Origin: Gallionella sp.
GTDB lineage: Bacteria > Pseudomonadota > Gammaproteobacteria > Burkholderiales > Gallionellaceae
Direction: 5' to 3'
Assembly (NCBI GenBank): GCA_028707275.1
Contig: JAQTUP010000005.1
Coordinates: forward strand, 1-64,000
DNA: 64,000 nt
The position numbers and the translations under genes are program-made. Below, piece by piece: positions 14,329-24,019 of this stretch (the stretch's first letter is position 1; each line of letters starts with the position of its first letter). Under the pieces are notes generated by a model. It had not been told where the DNA came from, did not search any database, and worked only from the letters and a program-made list of their open reading frames with translations.

Positions 14329-16308
14329 CTATTCGAGAAAGCCTTTGTGCAATCTGTTACGGGCGATCTCCAGCGCTTCCGGCAGGCCCAGCAGCACCAG
14401 CACATCCCCCGTTTGCAGGATCATCTCTTCGCTCGGTTGTGCGCCATGCACGTTGTAGCGCCGCAGCGCCCTGACTTCGATGTTCAATACATCCAGTTCC
14501 GTTTCGCGCAACCGACGGCCCACGGCATCCGAATCGGCCTTGAGGAGTACGTTCAGAAACCTCGGCTGCATTTCATCGCTGATCTCGTCGTCATTGTGCT
14601 GGGGGCTGCGCAGGTAGCCGCTGAACATGGCATAACGGCGCGCGCGGTTTTCCTGCACACGACGCACGACGCGATTGAGCGGCACGCCGGCCAGCAACAA
14701 AGCCTGGGAGGCGAGCATGACGCTGCCTTCCATGACCTCGGCGACCACTTCTGCCGCGCCCGCATTTTTTAATATTTCCATATTGGTATCGTCATTGGCG
14801 CGTATCACGACAGGCAGGTCCGGGCGCAGCTCCTTGACGTGGCGTAAGATGGATAGCGCAGAGTGCTTGTCCGCATAGGTGATGACCAGCACCTTGGCGC
14901 GCATCAGGCCTGCTGCCATCAGCACCTCCCGTTTGGCCGCATCGCCGTATACCACGCTTTTCTTCGCGGCAGCCGCCTCCCTGACGCGGCGGGAATCCAG
15001 ATCCAGCGCGATGAAATGCAGATTTTCGTCTTCCAGGATGCTGGCCAGCTTTTGTCCGCTGCGCCCATAGCCGCACAGAATGACGTGGCTGGTGCTGGAC
15101 ATGCTCTTGATGGCTATCTGGTGCATTTGCAGGGCGCGGTTGGTCCATTCGGCAGATGAAAAGCGTCGCGCGATGGCCTCCCCGTACTGGATCAAAAACG
15201 GGGCTGTCAGCATGGACAACAGCATGGCGGCAAGGGTGATTTGCATGGTGGCGCCCGGCAGCAAACGGGCTTCATTCGCCAGTGTCAGCAGCACGAAGCC
15301 AAATTCCCCGGCCTGCGCCAGACCTATCCCGCTGCGCAGGGCCACCGCCCAGTCGCCTTCGAATGCGCGCGCCAGCAGGGTGATCAGTATCGCCTTGAAC
15401 AAAATCAGCATCAGCAGCGTGAACAGTATCCAGGGCAGGTTGGCCAGGACGCTGGCAAGGTTGAGCATCATGCCTATGGTGACAAAGAACAGCCCCAGCA
15501 GCACGTCACGGAACGGCTTGATGTCTTCTTCCACCTGATAGCGGTATTCTGTTTCGGAAATCAGCATGCCGGCCACGAAGGCGCCCAGCGCCAGGGACAG
15601 GCCTGCCCGTTCGGTGAAATAAGCCAGACCCAGCGTGATGAACAAAACGTTGAGTGTGAACAACTCGGAGGACTTCTGGCTTGCCACGACGTGGAACCAG
15701 CGGCGCATGACGTGCTGGCCGAACACCAGCAGAACCAGTAAAACAGCTGCGGCCTTGAGCATCGCGTAGCTTAAGGTGGCAGGAAGATCGTCAGGCTGGG
15801 AGGCCAGGGCGGGAATGACAATCAACAGGGGGACGACTGCCAGATCCTGGAACAATAACACGCCCATCATTTGCTGGCCGTAAGGCAGATTGAGTTCGGC
15901 GCGCTCGACCAGCATTTTGCTGACAATTGCGGTGGATGACATGGCCAGAATGCCGCCTAAGGCCAGTCCTGCTCGCCAGTCCATGCCGAAAAGCCCGGTC
16001 GTGGCGATAACCAGCAGTATGGTGGCCGCGACCTGTGCGCCCCCTAAACCAAATACCGTGCGATGCATGGCTTTTAGCCTGGTCAGACTAAATTCCAGGC
16101 CGATACTGAACATCAGAAAAACCACGCCGAATTCGGCAAGATGGCGGGTGCTGGGCGCGTCAGGAATCCAGCCAAAGGAATGCGGTCCGATTAAAATGCC
16201 GACGGTCAGATAGCCTAACATCACAGGCAGGCGCAGGATGCGGCAAACCACGACCACCAGAACGGCGGTCGCTAAAAGAATAAGTACGAGGGAGAGCGAG
16301 TTGTCCAT
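14329..16308 (-). CDS. CPA2-family cation:proton antiporter with RCK (TrkA-N/TrkA-C) domains
   Basis: The protein has 659 residues. Residues 1-385 form about 12 membrane helices of the Na+/H+ exchanger fold, with GYLTVGILIGP near the start and the LFQDLAVVPLL helix carrying the transport aspartate. A TrkA-N Rossmann domain starts at about residue 410 (VILCGYGRSGQ, a GxGxxG nucleotide site), and a TrkA-C domain ends the protein (RRLRETELDVLN...). This is the architecture of KefB/KefC/YbaL. Whether glutathione adducts gate it cannot be told from the sequence, so I give no symbol. It is divergent from kdsD and convergent with tamB. Confidence 0.88.
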   Translation of the reverse strand: MDNSLSLVLILLATAVLVVVVCRILRLPVMLGYLTVGILIGPHSFGWIPDAPSTRHLAEFGVVFLMFSIGLEFSLTRLKAMHRTVFGLGGAQVAATILLVIATTGLFGMDWRAGLALGGILAMSSTAIVSKMLVERAELNLPYGQQMMGVLLFQDLAVVPLLIVIPALASQPDDLPATLSYAMLKAAAVLLVLLVFGQHVMRRWFHVVASQKSSELFTLNVLFITLGLAYFTERAGLSLALGAFVAGMLISETEYRYQVEEDIKPFRDVLLGLFFVTIGMMLNLASVLANLPWILFTLLMLILFKAILITLLARAFEGDWAVALRSGIGLAQAGEFGFVLLTLANEARLLPGATMQITLAAMLLSMLTAPFLIQYGEAIARRFSSAEWTNRALQMHQIAIKSMSSTSHVILCGYGRSGQKLASILEDENLHFIALDLDSRRVREAAAAKKSVVYGDAAKREVLMAAGLMRAKVLVITYADKHSALSILRHVKELRPDLPVVIRANDDTNMEILKNAGAAEVVAEVMEGSVMLASQALLLAGVPLNRVVRRVQENRARRYAMFSGYLRSPQHNDDEISDEMQPRFLNVLLKADSDAVGRRLRETELDVLNIEVRALRRYNVHGAQPSEEMILQTGDVLVLLGLPEALEIARNRLHKGFLE

Positions 16309-16410
16309 CTGGATATGTGTACAATAAAGTCGTTCCGATAATGCCGTACTGGCGCGCAGTTTGCAAAGTTAATGTGGATGAAAGAGAAATTCCGCCTTCT
16401 TCCTTCTCCC

Positions 16411-16438
16411 TTGTGACTTAGCTCTTCCTTGCTATAAT
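16411..16438 (+). promoter_or_regulatory. Putative sigma-70 promoter of the kds/lpt/rpoN run
   Basis: TTGTGA (16411-16416) and TATAAT (16433-16438) are separated by 16 bp. Transcription would begin near 16445, right at the ATG at 16446, so the message would have almost no leader if this promoter is used. Confidence 0.55.
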
Positions 16439-16445
16439 GCACCGC

Positions 16446-17432
16446 ATGAATAAATCTCTTTGTGCAGCGCCCCGCGCGCTCGAACTGGGTCGTCAGGTTC
16501 TGGAAATCGAAGCTGCCGCCGTACAGGCGTTGAGCGCACGCCTCGATGACAGCTTTTTGCGCGCGCTGGACCTGATTCTTTGTTGTGAAGGCCGGGTGAT
16601 CGTCAGCGGTATGGGTAAATCGGGCCACATCGCACGCAAGATAGCCGCGACCATGTCAAGTACCGGTACGCCGGCTTATTTCGTGCATCCGGGCGAAGCC
16701 AGCCACGGCGACCTTGGTATGGTTACAAGCTCAGATGTATTCATCGCGCTGTCCTATTCGGGCGAAAGTCAGGAACTGATGTCCATAGCGCCTATCGTTA
16801 AGCGTGAGGGAGCGAAGCTGATTTGCATGACCGGTAATCCGGTATCCAGCCTGGCGATGGTGGCAGATGTGCACCTCAATGCAGCCGTCGACAAGGAGGC
16901 CTGTCCGATGGGGCTCGCACCCACCGCCAGCACCACGGCTTCACTGGCGTTAGGCGATGCGCTGGCAGTTGCACTGCTCGATGCCAAGGGATTCAGCGCC
17001 GAGAATTTTGCGCGCTCTCATCCGGGCGGCAGTCTCGGACGGCGCCTGTTGACGAGGGTGAGCGACATCATGCGCAGCGGCGCGCGTATGCCTGCGGTGC
17101 CTGATGACGCCATGCTGGGCGCTGCGCTGATGGAAATGTCCCGCAAGGGGGTCGGCATGACCGCGATTGTGGATGAGCGTCAGACGGTGCTGGGCATTTT
17201 TACCGATGGCGATCTGCGCCGCACCCTGGAAAAGAACCTGGATTTTTCGACGACTCCCGTGCTCCGCGTGATGTCGGAGAATCCGCGTTGCATCGGGCCT
17301 GACAGTATGGCAGTCGAAGCGGTACAGCTGATGGAGCAATATAATATCAGTCAGATGCTGGTGGTCAACGAACAGCATCAACTGGTGGGCGCCCTGAATA
17401 TGCACGACCTGCTGCACGCAAAAGTTATCTGA
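16446..17432 (+). CDS. kdsD: D-arabinose-5-phosphate isomerase KdsD (KpsF/GutQ family)
   Basis: The protein has 328 residues. A SIS domain (about 40-180) carries VSGMGKSGHIARK, HPGEASHGDLGMV, SYSGESQEL and a TASTTASLALGDALA stretch. Two CBS repeats follow (about 205-325), ending MHDLLHAKVI. The enzyme converts ribulose-5-phosphate to arabinose-5-phosphate, the first step of Kdo synthesis for LPS. I chose the second ATG (16446); the first (16437) overlaps the -10 box. It heads a run in which kdsC, lptC, lptA and lptB follow closely, so Kdo supply and LPS export are likely expressed together. Confidence 0.93.
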   Translation: MNKSLCAAPRALELGRQVLEIEAAAVQALSARLDDSFLRALDLILCCEGRVIVSGMGKSGHIARKIAATMSSTGTPAYFVHPGEASHGDLGMVTSSDVFIALSYSGESQELMSIAPIVKREGAKLICMTGNPVSSLAMVADVHLNAAVDKEACPMGLAPTASTTASLALGDALAVALLDAKGFSAENFARSHPGGSLGRRLLTRVSDIMRSGARMPAVPDDAMLGAALMEMSRKGVGMTAIVDERQTVLGIFTDGDLRRTLEKNLDFSTTPVLRVMSENPRCIGPDSMAVEAVQLMEQYNISQMLVVNEQHQLVGALNMHDLLHAKVI

Positions 17433-17435
17433 CGT

Positions 17436-17463
17436 TTACCACTTACCACTTACCACTTACCAC
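17436..17463. repeat. Heptanucleotide tandem repeat (TTACCAC x4)
   Basis: Four perfect copies of TTACCAC fill most of the kdsD-kdsC gap and end 15 bp before the kdsC start. They could vary in number by slippage and so change the kdsC leader. Confidence 0.75.
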
Positions 17464-17478
17464 TCTCGGGAGCTAACT

Positions 17479-17997
17479 ATGTTTTTAAGTCGTGCAAAAT
17501 TGATACGTCTGGTCGCTTTTGATGTGGATGGTGTCATGACCGATGGCGGATTGTTTTTGTCGGATTCCGGCGAGGAGTTCAAACGCTTCAATTCGCTGGA
17601 CGGACACGGCATCAAAATGCTGCGTGCCAGTGGTGTCGAGGTTGCCATCATTACCGGGCGAACTTCGCGCTGCGTGGAGATGCGTGCGAAGAATCTGGGG
17701 ATTACGCATGTCTATCAGGGCGTCGAGCGTAAACTCGATGCAATGGTAGACCTGCTCGACAAGCTTGATCTGCCGCGAGATGCCGCAGCCTACATGGGGG
17801 ATGATGTCGTCGACCTGTGCGTGATGCGTCATGTGGGGCTTGCGATCAGCGTGCCTGAGTCTCCTCAACTGGTGCGCGATCATTCACATTACGTGACGAC
17901 GCGCAGCGGCGGGCACGGCGCGGTGCGCGAGGCATGTGAACTGATCATGACGGCGCACGGTACGCTCGATGCCCAGTTACTACCCTATTTGAAATGA
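17479..17997 (+). CDS. kdsC: 3-deoxy-D-manno-octulosonate 8-phosphate phosphatase KdsC
   Basis: This is a 172-residue C0-type HAD phosphatase. The nucleophile and acid/base aspartates lie in FDVDGVMTDGG (D15, D17). FKRFNSLDGHGIKML, the Thr of IITGRTS and MGDDVVDL supply the remaining HAD motifs. It removes phosphate from Kdo-8-P to give Kdo. The small size, without a cap domain, fits the tetrameric KdsC group. A GGGAGC ribosome site precedes the ATG. Its stop overlaps the lptC ATG by 4 bp. Confidence 0.94.
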   Translation: MFLSRAKLIRLVAFDVDGVMTDGGLFLSDSGEEFKRFNSLDGHGIKMLRASGVEVAIITGRTSRCVEMRAKNLGITHVYQGVERKLDAMVDLLDKLDLPRDAAAYMGDDVVDLCVMRHVGLAISVPESPQLVRDHSHYVTTRSGGHGAVREACELIMTAHGTLDAQLLPYLK

Positions 17998-18575
17998 CGT
18001 TTGTTGCAAGATTCCGTTATTGGCTGCCACTACTGCCATTGCTGGCTTTGCTGGCGTCTGTCTACTGGCTGGACATGCAGGTGCAGCAGGAAATCAGATC
18101 CGCTGTGAATAATCAGCGGCATGATCCGGATGTCATCATGGAAAATTTTCATGCCACGAAAATGGATCTGCAGGGGGTGCCGCGCTTTCTTTTATCCGCG
18201 CAGCAGCTGCGGCATTATCCCGATCACGACAGCACCGAGCTTGAGTTGCCGCGTCTGACGCTGCTCACGGCGGATCGCCCCCCTGTTAATATAGGCGGGG
18301 TGCACGGCGTTATTTCCAGCAAGGGCGAAGAGGTGCTTTTTTTTGGAAATGTGCAGGTGGTGCGCGAGCCCGGTGAAGACCAGTCAGCGCTCACGCTGAG
18401 CACGGAGTATCTGCGCGTGGTACCTGCCCAGGATTTTGCGACGACTGACCAGGCTGTCACGATCGTCAATTCAAACAACACGGTGCATGCCATAGGTCTT
18501 GAAATGGACAATAAGGCGCGCACCCTGAAACTGCTTTCTCAAGTCAGAAGTGAACATATACCCAATGCAAAATAG
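17994..18575 (+). CDS. lptC: LPS export component LptC
   Basis: The 193-residue bitopic protein has one N-terminal membrane helix (about 8-25: YWLPLLPLLALLASVYWL) and then a periplasmic OstA-like jelly-roll segment with repeated strands. LptC takes LPS from the LptBFG extractor and passes it to LptA. Sequence is weakly conserved in this family; the identification rests on size, anchor, and position between kdsC and lptA. It overlaps kdsC by 4 bp and the lptA start by 11 bp. Confidence 0.88.
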   Translation: MTFVARFRYWLPLLPLLALLASVYWLDMQVQQEIRSAVNNQRHDPDVIMENFHATKMDLQGVPRFLLSAQQLRHYPDHDSTELELPRLTLLTADRPPVNIGGVHGVISSKGEEVLFFGNVQVVREPGEDQSALTLSTEYLRVVPAQDFATTDQAVTIVNSNNTVHAIGLEMDNKARTLKLLSQVRSEHIPNAK

Positions 18576-19104
18576 ATTATTCTGTCTGATGCTGCTCGTG
18601 TCGCCGCTGTGTCATGCAGAGCGTGCGGATCGTGAAAAACCCGTCAATATAGATGCGGATCAGGTCATCGTGGATGATGCCAGGCAGACCAGTACCTTCA
18701 CAGGTAAAGTATTATTGACCCAGGGCACGATGGCCATACGCGGCGACAAGATCGTCGTGGTACAGGACAAGACCGGCTTCAAGCACGGTACAGCCTATGG
18801 CCATACCGCAAGTTTCCGGCAAAAACGCGAAGGTCTGGATGAATATGTCGAGGGATACGCCGAACGCATCGAATACGACACGCAGGTTGATACGGTGAAC
18901 TTCTATGGACAGGCCAAAGTTACGCGTGCCCAGGACGAAGTGCGCGGTGATCACATCACCTATAATTCGAAGACTGAAATTTTTCAGGCGGACAGTGCGG
19001 GCGCAGGCGGCGTGCCTCAGCGGGTGCATGCGGTGTTACACCCCAAGGCTAAATCGGCAGATGACGCAGGCTCCCCTCAGCCTGTGACCATGGAGAAGAA
19101 ATGA
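18565..19104 (+). CDS. lptA: LPS periplasmic bridge protein LptA
   Basis: The 179-residue protein begins with a signal peptide ([18 protein letters not shown], cut before ERAD). The OstA/LptA domain follows: [21 protein letters not shown], then repeated strands with VRGDHITYN. LptA oligomers carry LPS through the periplasm from LptC to LptD. I chose the ATG at 18565; a GTG at 18550 is in frame but adds five residues before the signal peptide. The tail after about residue 140 is Ala/Pro-rich and probably disordered. It overlaps lptB by 4 bp. Confidence 0.9.
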   Translation: MQNRLFCLMLLVSPLCHAERADREKPVNIDADQVIVDDARQTSTFTGKVLLTQGTMAIRGDKIVVVQDKTGFKHGTAYGHTASFRQKREGLDEYVEGYAERIEYDTQVDTVNFYGQAKVTRAQDEVRGDHITYNSKTEIFQADSAGAGGVPQRVHAVLHPKAKSADDAGSPQPVTMEKK

Positions 19105-19823
19105 GCGAGCTGCGCGCGGTTGGTCTGAAGAAGAAATACGGCCTGCGCACGGTGGTGCATGACGCTTCCTTGTCGGTCAAAAGCGGTGAAGTGGTCGGTC
19201 TGCTGGGGCCTAACGGTGCGGGCAAGACGACCTCGTTTTATATGATCGTAGGTCTGGTGGCCGCCGATGGAGGCAAGATTTTGATCGACGACCAGGATAT
19301 TACACGCATGCCCATACACAGGCGCGCGCGTTTGGGTCTGGGCTATCTGCCTCAGGAAGCCTCCATTTTTCGCCGGATGACGGTCGCGCAAAATATTCAG
19401 GCAGTGCTCGAATTGCAAAATTTGACGGATGAAAATATTGAGCGCCGTCTGGAAGAGCTGCTTGAGGATTTGCATATCGAGTCCATTCGAAACAATCCGG
19501 CGATCAGCCTGTCAGGCGGTGAGCGTCGCCGGGTGGAGATCGCCCGTGCCCTGGCGACAGATCCGCGCTTCATCCTGCTGGACGAGCCTTTTGCGGGTGT
19601 CGATCCTATTGCCGTGCTCGATATTCAGAAAATTATCTGCTTTTTGAAGGAGCGCAATATCGGCGTGTTGATTACCGACCACAACGTGCGGGAAACCTTG
19701 GGTATTTGTGATCGCGCATACATCATTAACGCAGGATCTGTGATGGCGGAAGGCAAACCGGATGAAATCATCTACAATGAGGGTGTGAGGAAAGTCTATC
19801 TGGGTGAAAACTTTAAACTCTGA
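19101..19823 (+). CDS. lptB: LPS export ABC transporter ATPase LptB
   Basis: This is a 240-residue ABC ATPase. It has Walker [10 protein letters not shown] (36-44), a Q-loop in [13 protein letters not shown], the signature [15 protein letters not shown], Walker [14 protein letters not shown] and the switch His in [11 protein letters not shown]. The EASIFRRM stretch and the C-terminal VYLGENFKL are characteristic of LptB. It drives LPS extraction from the inner membrane together with LptF/LptG, which are not in this window. It is the last Lpt gene of the run; rpoN follows after 142 bp. Confidence 0.96.
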   Translation: MSELRAVGLKKKYGLRTVVHDASLSVKSGEVVGLLGPNGAGKTTSFYMIVGLVAADGGKILIDDQDITRMPIHRRARLGLGYLPQEASIFRRMTVAQNIQAVLELQNLTDENIERRLEELLEDLHIESIRNNPAISLSGGERRRVEIARALATDPRFILLDEPFAGVDPIAVLDIQKIICFLKERNIGVLITDHNVRETLGICDRAYIINAGSVMAEGKPDEIIYNEGVRKVYLGENFKL

Positions 19824-19965
19824 GACATATCTGCCCGGAAAGTTTCCAAAATGATGACGCAAAGCCTGAAAGAACCGGAATGCCCGGATGACGCACTGAC
19901 CTCGCATATCAATGGGGAATGCCCGGTGAATAGCTGAAGCCGAGATTTGCCTGAAAAATGGATTT

Positions 19966-21390
19966 ATGAAAGCCTCTTTACAACTTCGCCTGTCACAGCA
20001 ACTGACGCTCACGCCTCAGTTGCAACAGTCCATACGACTTCTTCAGCTCTCCACGCAGGATATGCAACAGGAAGTCGCGCGCATGCTCGATGAAAATCCC
20101 ATGCTGGAATTGTCCGAGGACTTTTCATTCAGTCATTTATCCGCAGCCACGAGCGCGCAAGAGCCGCGCACCGACGAGAAGGAGCCCGGCCGCAGCGAGG
20201 ATAACGAGCGTGATGAAAGCAGCAGCGCTGTTGATGTTATGGAATGGAATACCTCAGGGCAAAGCGGCGATGATGAAGGTGAGTCCTATCCGGAGCAGGC
20301 CGCGCTGGATGTCAGTATGCGCGAGTATCTGCACCGTCAGTTATCGGTCAGTCAGTTAAATCATCGCGACAAGTTGATCATAGGAATGCTGATTGATGCG
20401 CTGGACGAGGATGGCTATCTGGCTCAGGATTTGAATGAGCTGGCCGATCTGTTGCCGATGGAGCTGGATATTACGCTCGATGACCTTGAGACAGCGCTCG
20501 TTCAATTGCAATACCTCGATTTCCCCGGGTTAGCCGCGCGCAACCTGAGTGAGTGTCTCGCGTTGCAACTCAAGGCTTTGCCTGAAGATACGCCGCAAAG
20601 GGATCTGGCGATCTGTCTGGTGAGCGATCATCTGGATTTGCTTGCAGCACACGATTATGCCAAGATCAAAAAACTGCTGCGTTGTCCGGACGATAGTCTG
20701 CGCGTCGCGCAAAACCTGATTACCAGCCTGAATCCTAAACCCGGCTGCGAGTTTGACAGGAGTGTTGCCGATTTTGTCGTGCCTGACGTGATCGTTGAAA
20801 AACACAAGGACAAGTGGCAGGCCCGGCTTAATCCGGAAGCGATGCCCCGCCTGCGAGTGAATCAGCTTTATGCGAATATCCTGCAACAGCGGGACGATAA
20901 GTCAGGCTCACCGCTGGCCTCTCAATTGCAGGAAGCGAGCTGGCTGGTCAAAAGCTTGCGGCAGCGTTTTGATACGATCCTGAGAGTCGCCCAGGCGATT
21001 GTCGAGCGGCAGGGGGCGTTTCTTGAGCATGGTGAAATTGCCATGCGCCCCCTGGTTCTGCGCGAAATCGCAGATGCGCTCGAATTGCATGAATCGACTG
21101 TTTCACGCAGTACCACGCAAAAATTTATGCGCACGCCGCGTGGAATTTATGAATTTAAGTATTTCTTTGGCAGCGGCCTGGTCACGGAAAGTGGTGGCGT
21201 CTGTTCTTCCGCCGCAATACGCGAATTGATCAAACAATTGGTCGTCGGGGAAGACACCTGTAAACCGCTGACCGATGGGCGCATGTCAGAAATCTTGGCG
21301 CAGCAGGGCATTGTTGTCGCCCGCCGCACCATAGCTAAGTATCGGGAAGCGTTGCATATACTCCCGGTGAATCTCCGTAAATCACTCTAA
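19966..21390 (+). CDS. rpoN: RNA polymerase sigma-54 factor RpoN
   Basis: The protein has 474 residues. The Gln/Leu-rich activator-interacting region I (LTLTPQLQQSIRLLQLS) is followed by an acidic region II (about 50-110, Glu/Asp/Ser-rich), the core-binding region, a helix-turn-helix (ALELHESTVSRSTTQKFM) and the RpoN box (ARRTIAKYREAL) close to the C-terminus. It directs transcription from -24/-12 promoters with enhancer-binding proteins. The order lptB-rpoN-hpf-ptsN is standard in proteobacteria. The 142-bp gap before it may hold its own promoter. Confidence 0.97.
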   Translation: MKASLQLRLSQQLTLTPQLQQSIRLLQLSTQDMQQEVARMLDENPMLELSEDFSFSHLSAATSAQEPRTDEKEPGRSEDNERDESSSAVDVMEWNTSGQSGDDEGESYPEQAALDVSMREYLHRQLSVSQLNHRDKLIIGMLIDALDEDGYLAQDLNELADLLPMELDITLDDLETALVQLQYLDFPGLAARNLSECLALQLKALPEDTPQRDLAICLVSDHLDLLAAHDYAKIKKLLRCPDDSLRVAQNLITSLNPKPGCEFDRSVADFVVPDVIVEKHKDKWQARLNPEAMPRLRVNQLYANILQQRDDKSGSPLASQLQEASWLVKSLRQRFDTILRVAQAIVERQGAFLEHGEIAMRPLVLREIADALELHESTVSRSTTQKFMRTPRGIYEFKYFFGSGLVTESGGVCSSAAIRELIKQLVVGEDTCKPLTDGRMSEILAQQGIVVARRTIAKYREALHILPVNLRKSL

Positions 21391-21405
21391 AACAAGGAGC
21401 ACAAA

Positions 21406-21735
21406 ATGAATCTCCATATAACCGGACACCACCTGGAAATCACCCCTGCCATTCGCGAATATGCGACTGGCAAGTTCAACAAAATCAAGCGCCATTTCGA
21501 CAATGTCATCGATGTGAACATCATTCTTTCGGTCGAAAAGCTGAAACAAAAAGCCGAAGCTACCGTGCACATCAGCGGTAAAAATGTGTTTGTCGAGTGT
21601 GAAGATGAAAATCTTTATGCCGCCATCGATGCGCTGGTGGATAAGCTTGATCGCCAGGTGATCAAGCACAAGGAAAAAATGGCGGACAGGCGTCATGATG
21701 ATACCGGCAGCCAGGCGGCAGCTGTAGAAGAGTAA
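21406..21735 (+). CDS. hpf: Ribosome hibernation-promoting factor, short form (HPF)
   Basis: The 109-residue protein has the HPF/RaiA beta-alpha-beta-beta-beta-alpha fold: GHHLEITPAIREYATGKFNKIKRHFD, then KAEATVHISGKNVFVEC and DNLYAAIDALVDKLDRQVIKHKEK-like segments. It binds the 30S decoding site and promotes 100S dimers in resting cells. It lacks the C-terminal dimerisation domain of long HPF. AAGGAG precedes the ATG. It is 15 bp after rpoN and probably follows it in the same transcript. Confidence 0.94.
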   Translation: MNLHITGHHLEITPAIREYATGKFNKIKRHFDNVIDVNIILSVEKLKQKAEATVHISGKNVFVECEDENLYAAIDALVDKLDRQVIKHKEKMADRRHDDTGSQAAAVEE

Positions 21736-21783
21736 TACAACCCGGGCGGCAGAAATGCCGCCTTTGCTCAAGGCATTATCACG

Positions 21784-22245
21784 ATGAATTTAATCAGCAA
21801 AATCCTGACCCCCGACAATATTGTGCTGGATGCCGAATCAACCAGTAAAAAACGCGTGTTCGAGCGAGTGGGGTTGTTGTTCGAAAACCAGTTACAGATT
21901 GCGCGCAGCCAGGTGTTCGATAGCCTGTTTGCCCGTGAAAAACTGGGTTCTACAGGACTCGGGCAGGGGGTGGCGATTCCGCACGGACGCATCCCCAAGC
22001 TGCGCGAGGCGACAGCCGCCTTTGTCAGAACCGCTCATCCTATTCCGTTCGATGCACCGGACGGGTTGCCTGTTACGCTGATATTCGTACTGCTGGTTCC
22101 TGAATTGGCGACGGATTTACATTTGCAAATACTAGGCGAGTTGGCGCAGATGTTCAGCAGTGCCGAATTTCGCCAGCGTCTGCAAGAGTGTGATGACACC
22201 GACGCGATGTATCAACTGTTTTGCAACTGGAGTTGTGCTGCATGA
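21784..22245 (+). CDS. ptsN: PTS-Ntr regulatory protein EIIA(Ntr)
   Basis: This is a 153-residue EIIA of the fructose/nitrogen class. The phosphorylated His68 lies in GQGVAIPHGRI, and the fold is complete to the C-terminus. EIIA-Ntr senses nitrogen and carbon state through phosphorylation by EI-Ntr and NPr/HPr, and modulates K+ uptake and stress responses in relatives. Its TGA overlaps the hprK ATG (ATGA), so the two are translationally coupled. Confidence 0.95.
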   Translation: MNLISKILTPDNIVLDAESTSKKRVFERVGLLFENQLQIARSQVFDSLFAREKLGSTGLGQGVAIPHGRIPKLREATAAFVRTAHPIPFDAPDGLPVTLIFVLLVPELATDLHLQILGELAQMFSSAEFRQRLQECDDTDAMYQLFCNWSCAA

Positions 22246-23180
22246 GTCAGGTGAATATCCGGCAACTGTTTGAAGACAAACAGGTGCGACTGGAGCTCAC
22301 GCATGTAGCAGGTCTTGACGGTGCAGACCGTATCATAGACAGTGATGCCGTCGAGGCATCAAACCGGGAAATGGTCGGCCACTTGAGTATGACACACCCA
22401 AGCTGGGTGCAAGTGCTAAGTGAGACTGAACTCGATTACTTGTGCAATCTGAGTCTGACTGAGCGCGAATGCGCTTTTGAGCAGATCAGGGAAAATGGCA
22501 CGACCTGCCTGATCGTGGCAGGAGATAATGCTGTTCCGGCAGAACTCATCAGTTTTGCCAACAAATCCAGTATCCCACTCTTTGCGTCTTCAAAACCCAG
22601 TATTCACCTGATGTGGTTGATTCGCCATTATCTTGCCAAAGAACTGGCTGAGGCGACCACGCGGCACGGCGTGTTTCTGGATGTGCTGGGCGTAGGCGTC
22701 ATGATTACCGGTGAGAGCGCGGTCGGCAAGAGTGAGCTCGGGCTGGAACTCATCACGCGCGGCAGCGGCCTGGTGGCTGATGATGTCGTCGAGCTTCATC
22801 GCATTGCGCCAGATACGCTCGAAGGACGCTGTCCGGAGCTGTTGCGCGATTTTCTTGAAGTGCGTGGTTTGGGGATGTTGAATATCCGCACCATGTTTGG
22901 CGAGACGGCGGTGCGCCGCAAGAAGAGCCTGAAACTCATCGTGCATCTGCACCGGGCGCAGGATGCTGAACTCTCGCAAATGGAGCGTCTGCCGCTGGTG
23001 GCGACTCATCAGGAAATTCTTGGCGTGAAAATCAATACGGTGAATATTCCTGTCGTCGCGGGGCGCAATCTTGCCGTCCTGGTGGAAGCCGCAGCACGAA
23101 ATTTTGTGCTGCAACAGCGCGGTATCAATACCATGCAGGAATTTATCAGTCGTCACGATCACATGCTGGTGGGGAATTAG
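22242..23180 (+). CDS. hprK: HPr kinase/phosphorylase
   Basis: The protein has 312 residues from the ATG at 22242, the start coupled to ptsN. The N-terminal domain spans about 1-130. The C-terminal kinase domain has His142, the P-loop GESAVGKS (157-164), and the HprK signature [16 protein letters not shown]. It phosphorylates and dephosphorylates a serine of HPr. In betaproteobacteria HprK sits in the rpoN-ptsN cluster and serves regulation rather than sugar uptake. EI and HPr genes, which often follow rapZ, are absent here. Confidence 0.95.
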   Translation: MSQVNIRQLFEDKQVRLELTHVAGLDGADRIIDSDAVEASNREMVGHLSMTHPSWVQVLSETELDYLCNLSLTERECAFEQIRENGTTCLIVAGDNAVPAELISFANKSSIPLFASSKPSIHLMWLIRHYLAKELAEATTRHGVFLDVLGVGVMITGESAVGKSELGLELITRGSGLVADDVVELHRIAPDTLEGRCPELLRDFLEVRGLGMLNIRTMFGETAVRRKKSLKLIVHLHRAQDAELSQMERLPLVATHQEILGVKINTVNIPVVAGRNLAVLVEAAARNFVLQQRGINTMQEFISRHDHMLVGN

Positions 23181-23181
23181 C

Positions 23182-24018
23182 ATGCAACTATTTTTGTTAA
23201 GCGGTTTGTCGGGGGCGGGGAAGAGCGTCGCTCTCAACGTGCTCGAAGACAGCGGGTTTTATTGTGTCGATAATCTGCCCGCCGAGCTGCTGACCGGCCT
23301 GGTGGATCATCTGATGGCGGCCGGTTACGCCAGGATGGCGGTCAGCATCGATGTGCGCAGCGCCAACAGTGTGCAGCTGCTGCCCGATATTCTGTTGCGC
23401 CTCACGCAAAAAGGTCTGGCGGTGCATGTGTTGTTTCTGGACGCGAAGTCCGAAACGCTGGTGAAACGTTTTTCCGAGACTCGCCGCATGCATCCTCTGA
23501 GCGACGGGGTGCGCACGCTGCCCGAATGCGTGCACTATGAGCGCGAGCTGTTAGCCGGAATCGCTGACATCGGGCATCACATTGATACGAGCGATCTGGG
23601 GGCAAATGCGCTCAGGCTGTGGATCAAACAGTTCATCAATCATGACCGCGCGCGTCTGACGCTTTTGTTCGAGTCATTTGGCTTCAAGCACGGCATCCCG
23701 CTCGATGCCGATTTTGTTTTTGATGTGCGTTGCCTGCCGAATCCCTATTACGACCCGCAGCTGCGTCCTCTTACAGGGCAGGATGCGCCGGTGATAGCGT
23801 TTCTGGATAATACGCCTGCAAGCCAGGAGATGTTCGCCGATATATCCCGCTTTGTTGAGCGCTGGCTGCCCAATTTTGTCGCAGACAACCGCAGCTATCT
23901 GACCATCGCGATAGGTTGTACGGGTGGGCAGCACCGTTCGGTTTACCTGAGCGAAAAACTAAGCAGGTATTTTCAATCACAGCAACAAGTCCTGTTGCGA
24001 CACCGCGAGCTGAGCTGA
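23182..24018 (+). CDS. rapZ: RNase adapter/nucleotide-binding protein RapZ
   Basis: The protein has 278 residues. I chose the ATG at 23182, one base after the hprK stop, because it places Walker A GLSGAGKS at residues 8-15 as in the family; the longer frame from 23071 runs inside hprK. DNLP after the P-loop, the [20 protein letters not shown] segment, and the C-terminal [14 protein letters not shown] are diagnostic. In enterics RapZ guides RNase E to the glmZ sRNA to tune GlcN6P synthase; in this lineage its RNA partner is not established. Confidence 0.95.
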   Translation: MQLFLLSGLSGAGKSVALNVLEDSGFYCVDNLPAELLTGLVDHLMAAGYARMAVSIDVRSANSVQLLPDILLRLTQKGLAVHVLFLDAKSETLVKRFSETRRMHPLSDGVRTLPECVHYERELLAGIADIGHHIDTSDLGANALRLWIKQFINHDRARLTLLFESFGFKHGIPLDADFVFDVRCLPNPYYDPQLRPLTGQDAPVIAFLDNTPASQEMFADISRFVERWLPNFVADNRSYLTIAIGCTGGQHRSVYLSEKLSRYFQSQQQVLLRHRELS

Positions 24019-24019
24019 C

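Noticed and set aside
19851..19937. 28-codon frame between lptB and rpoN
   Set aside because: No ribosome site and no recognised peptide; it includes two copies of GGAATGCCCGG. Too weak to call a gene.
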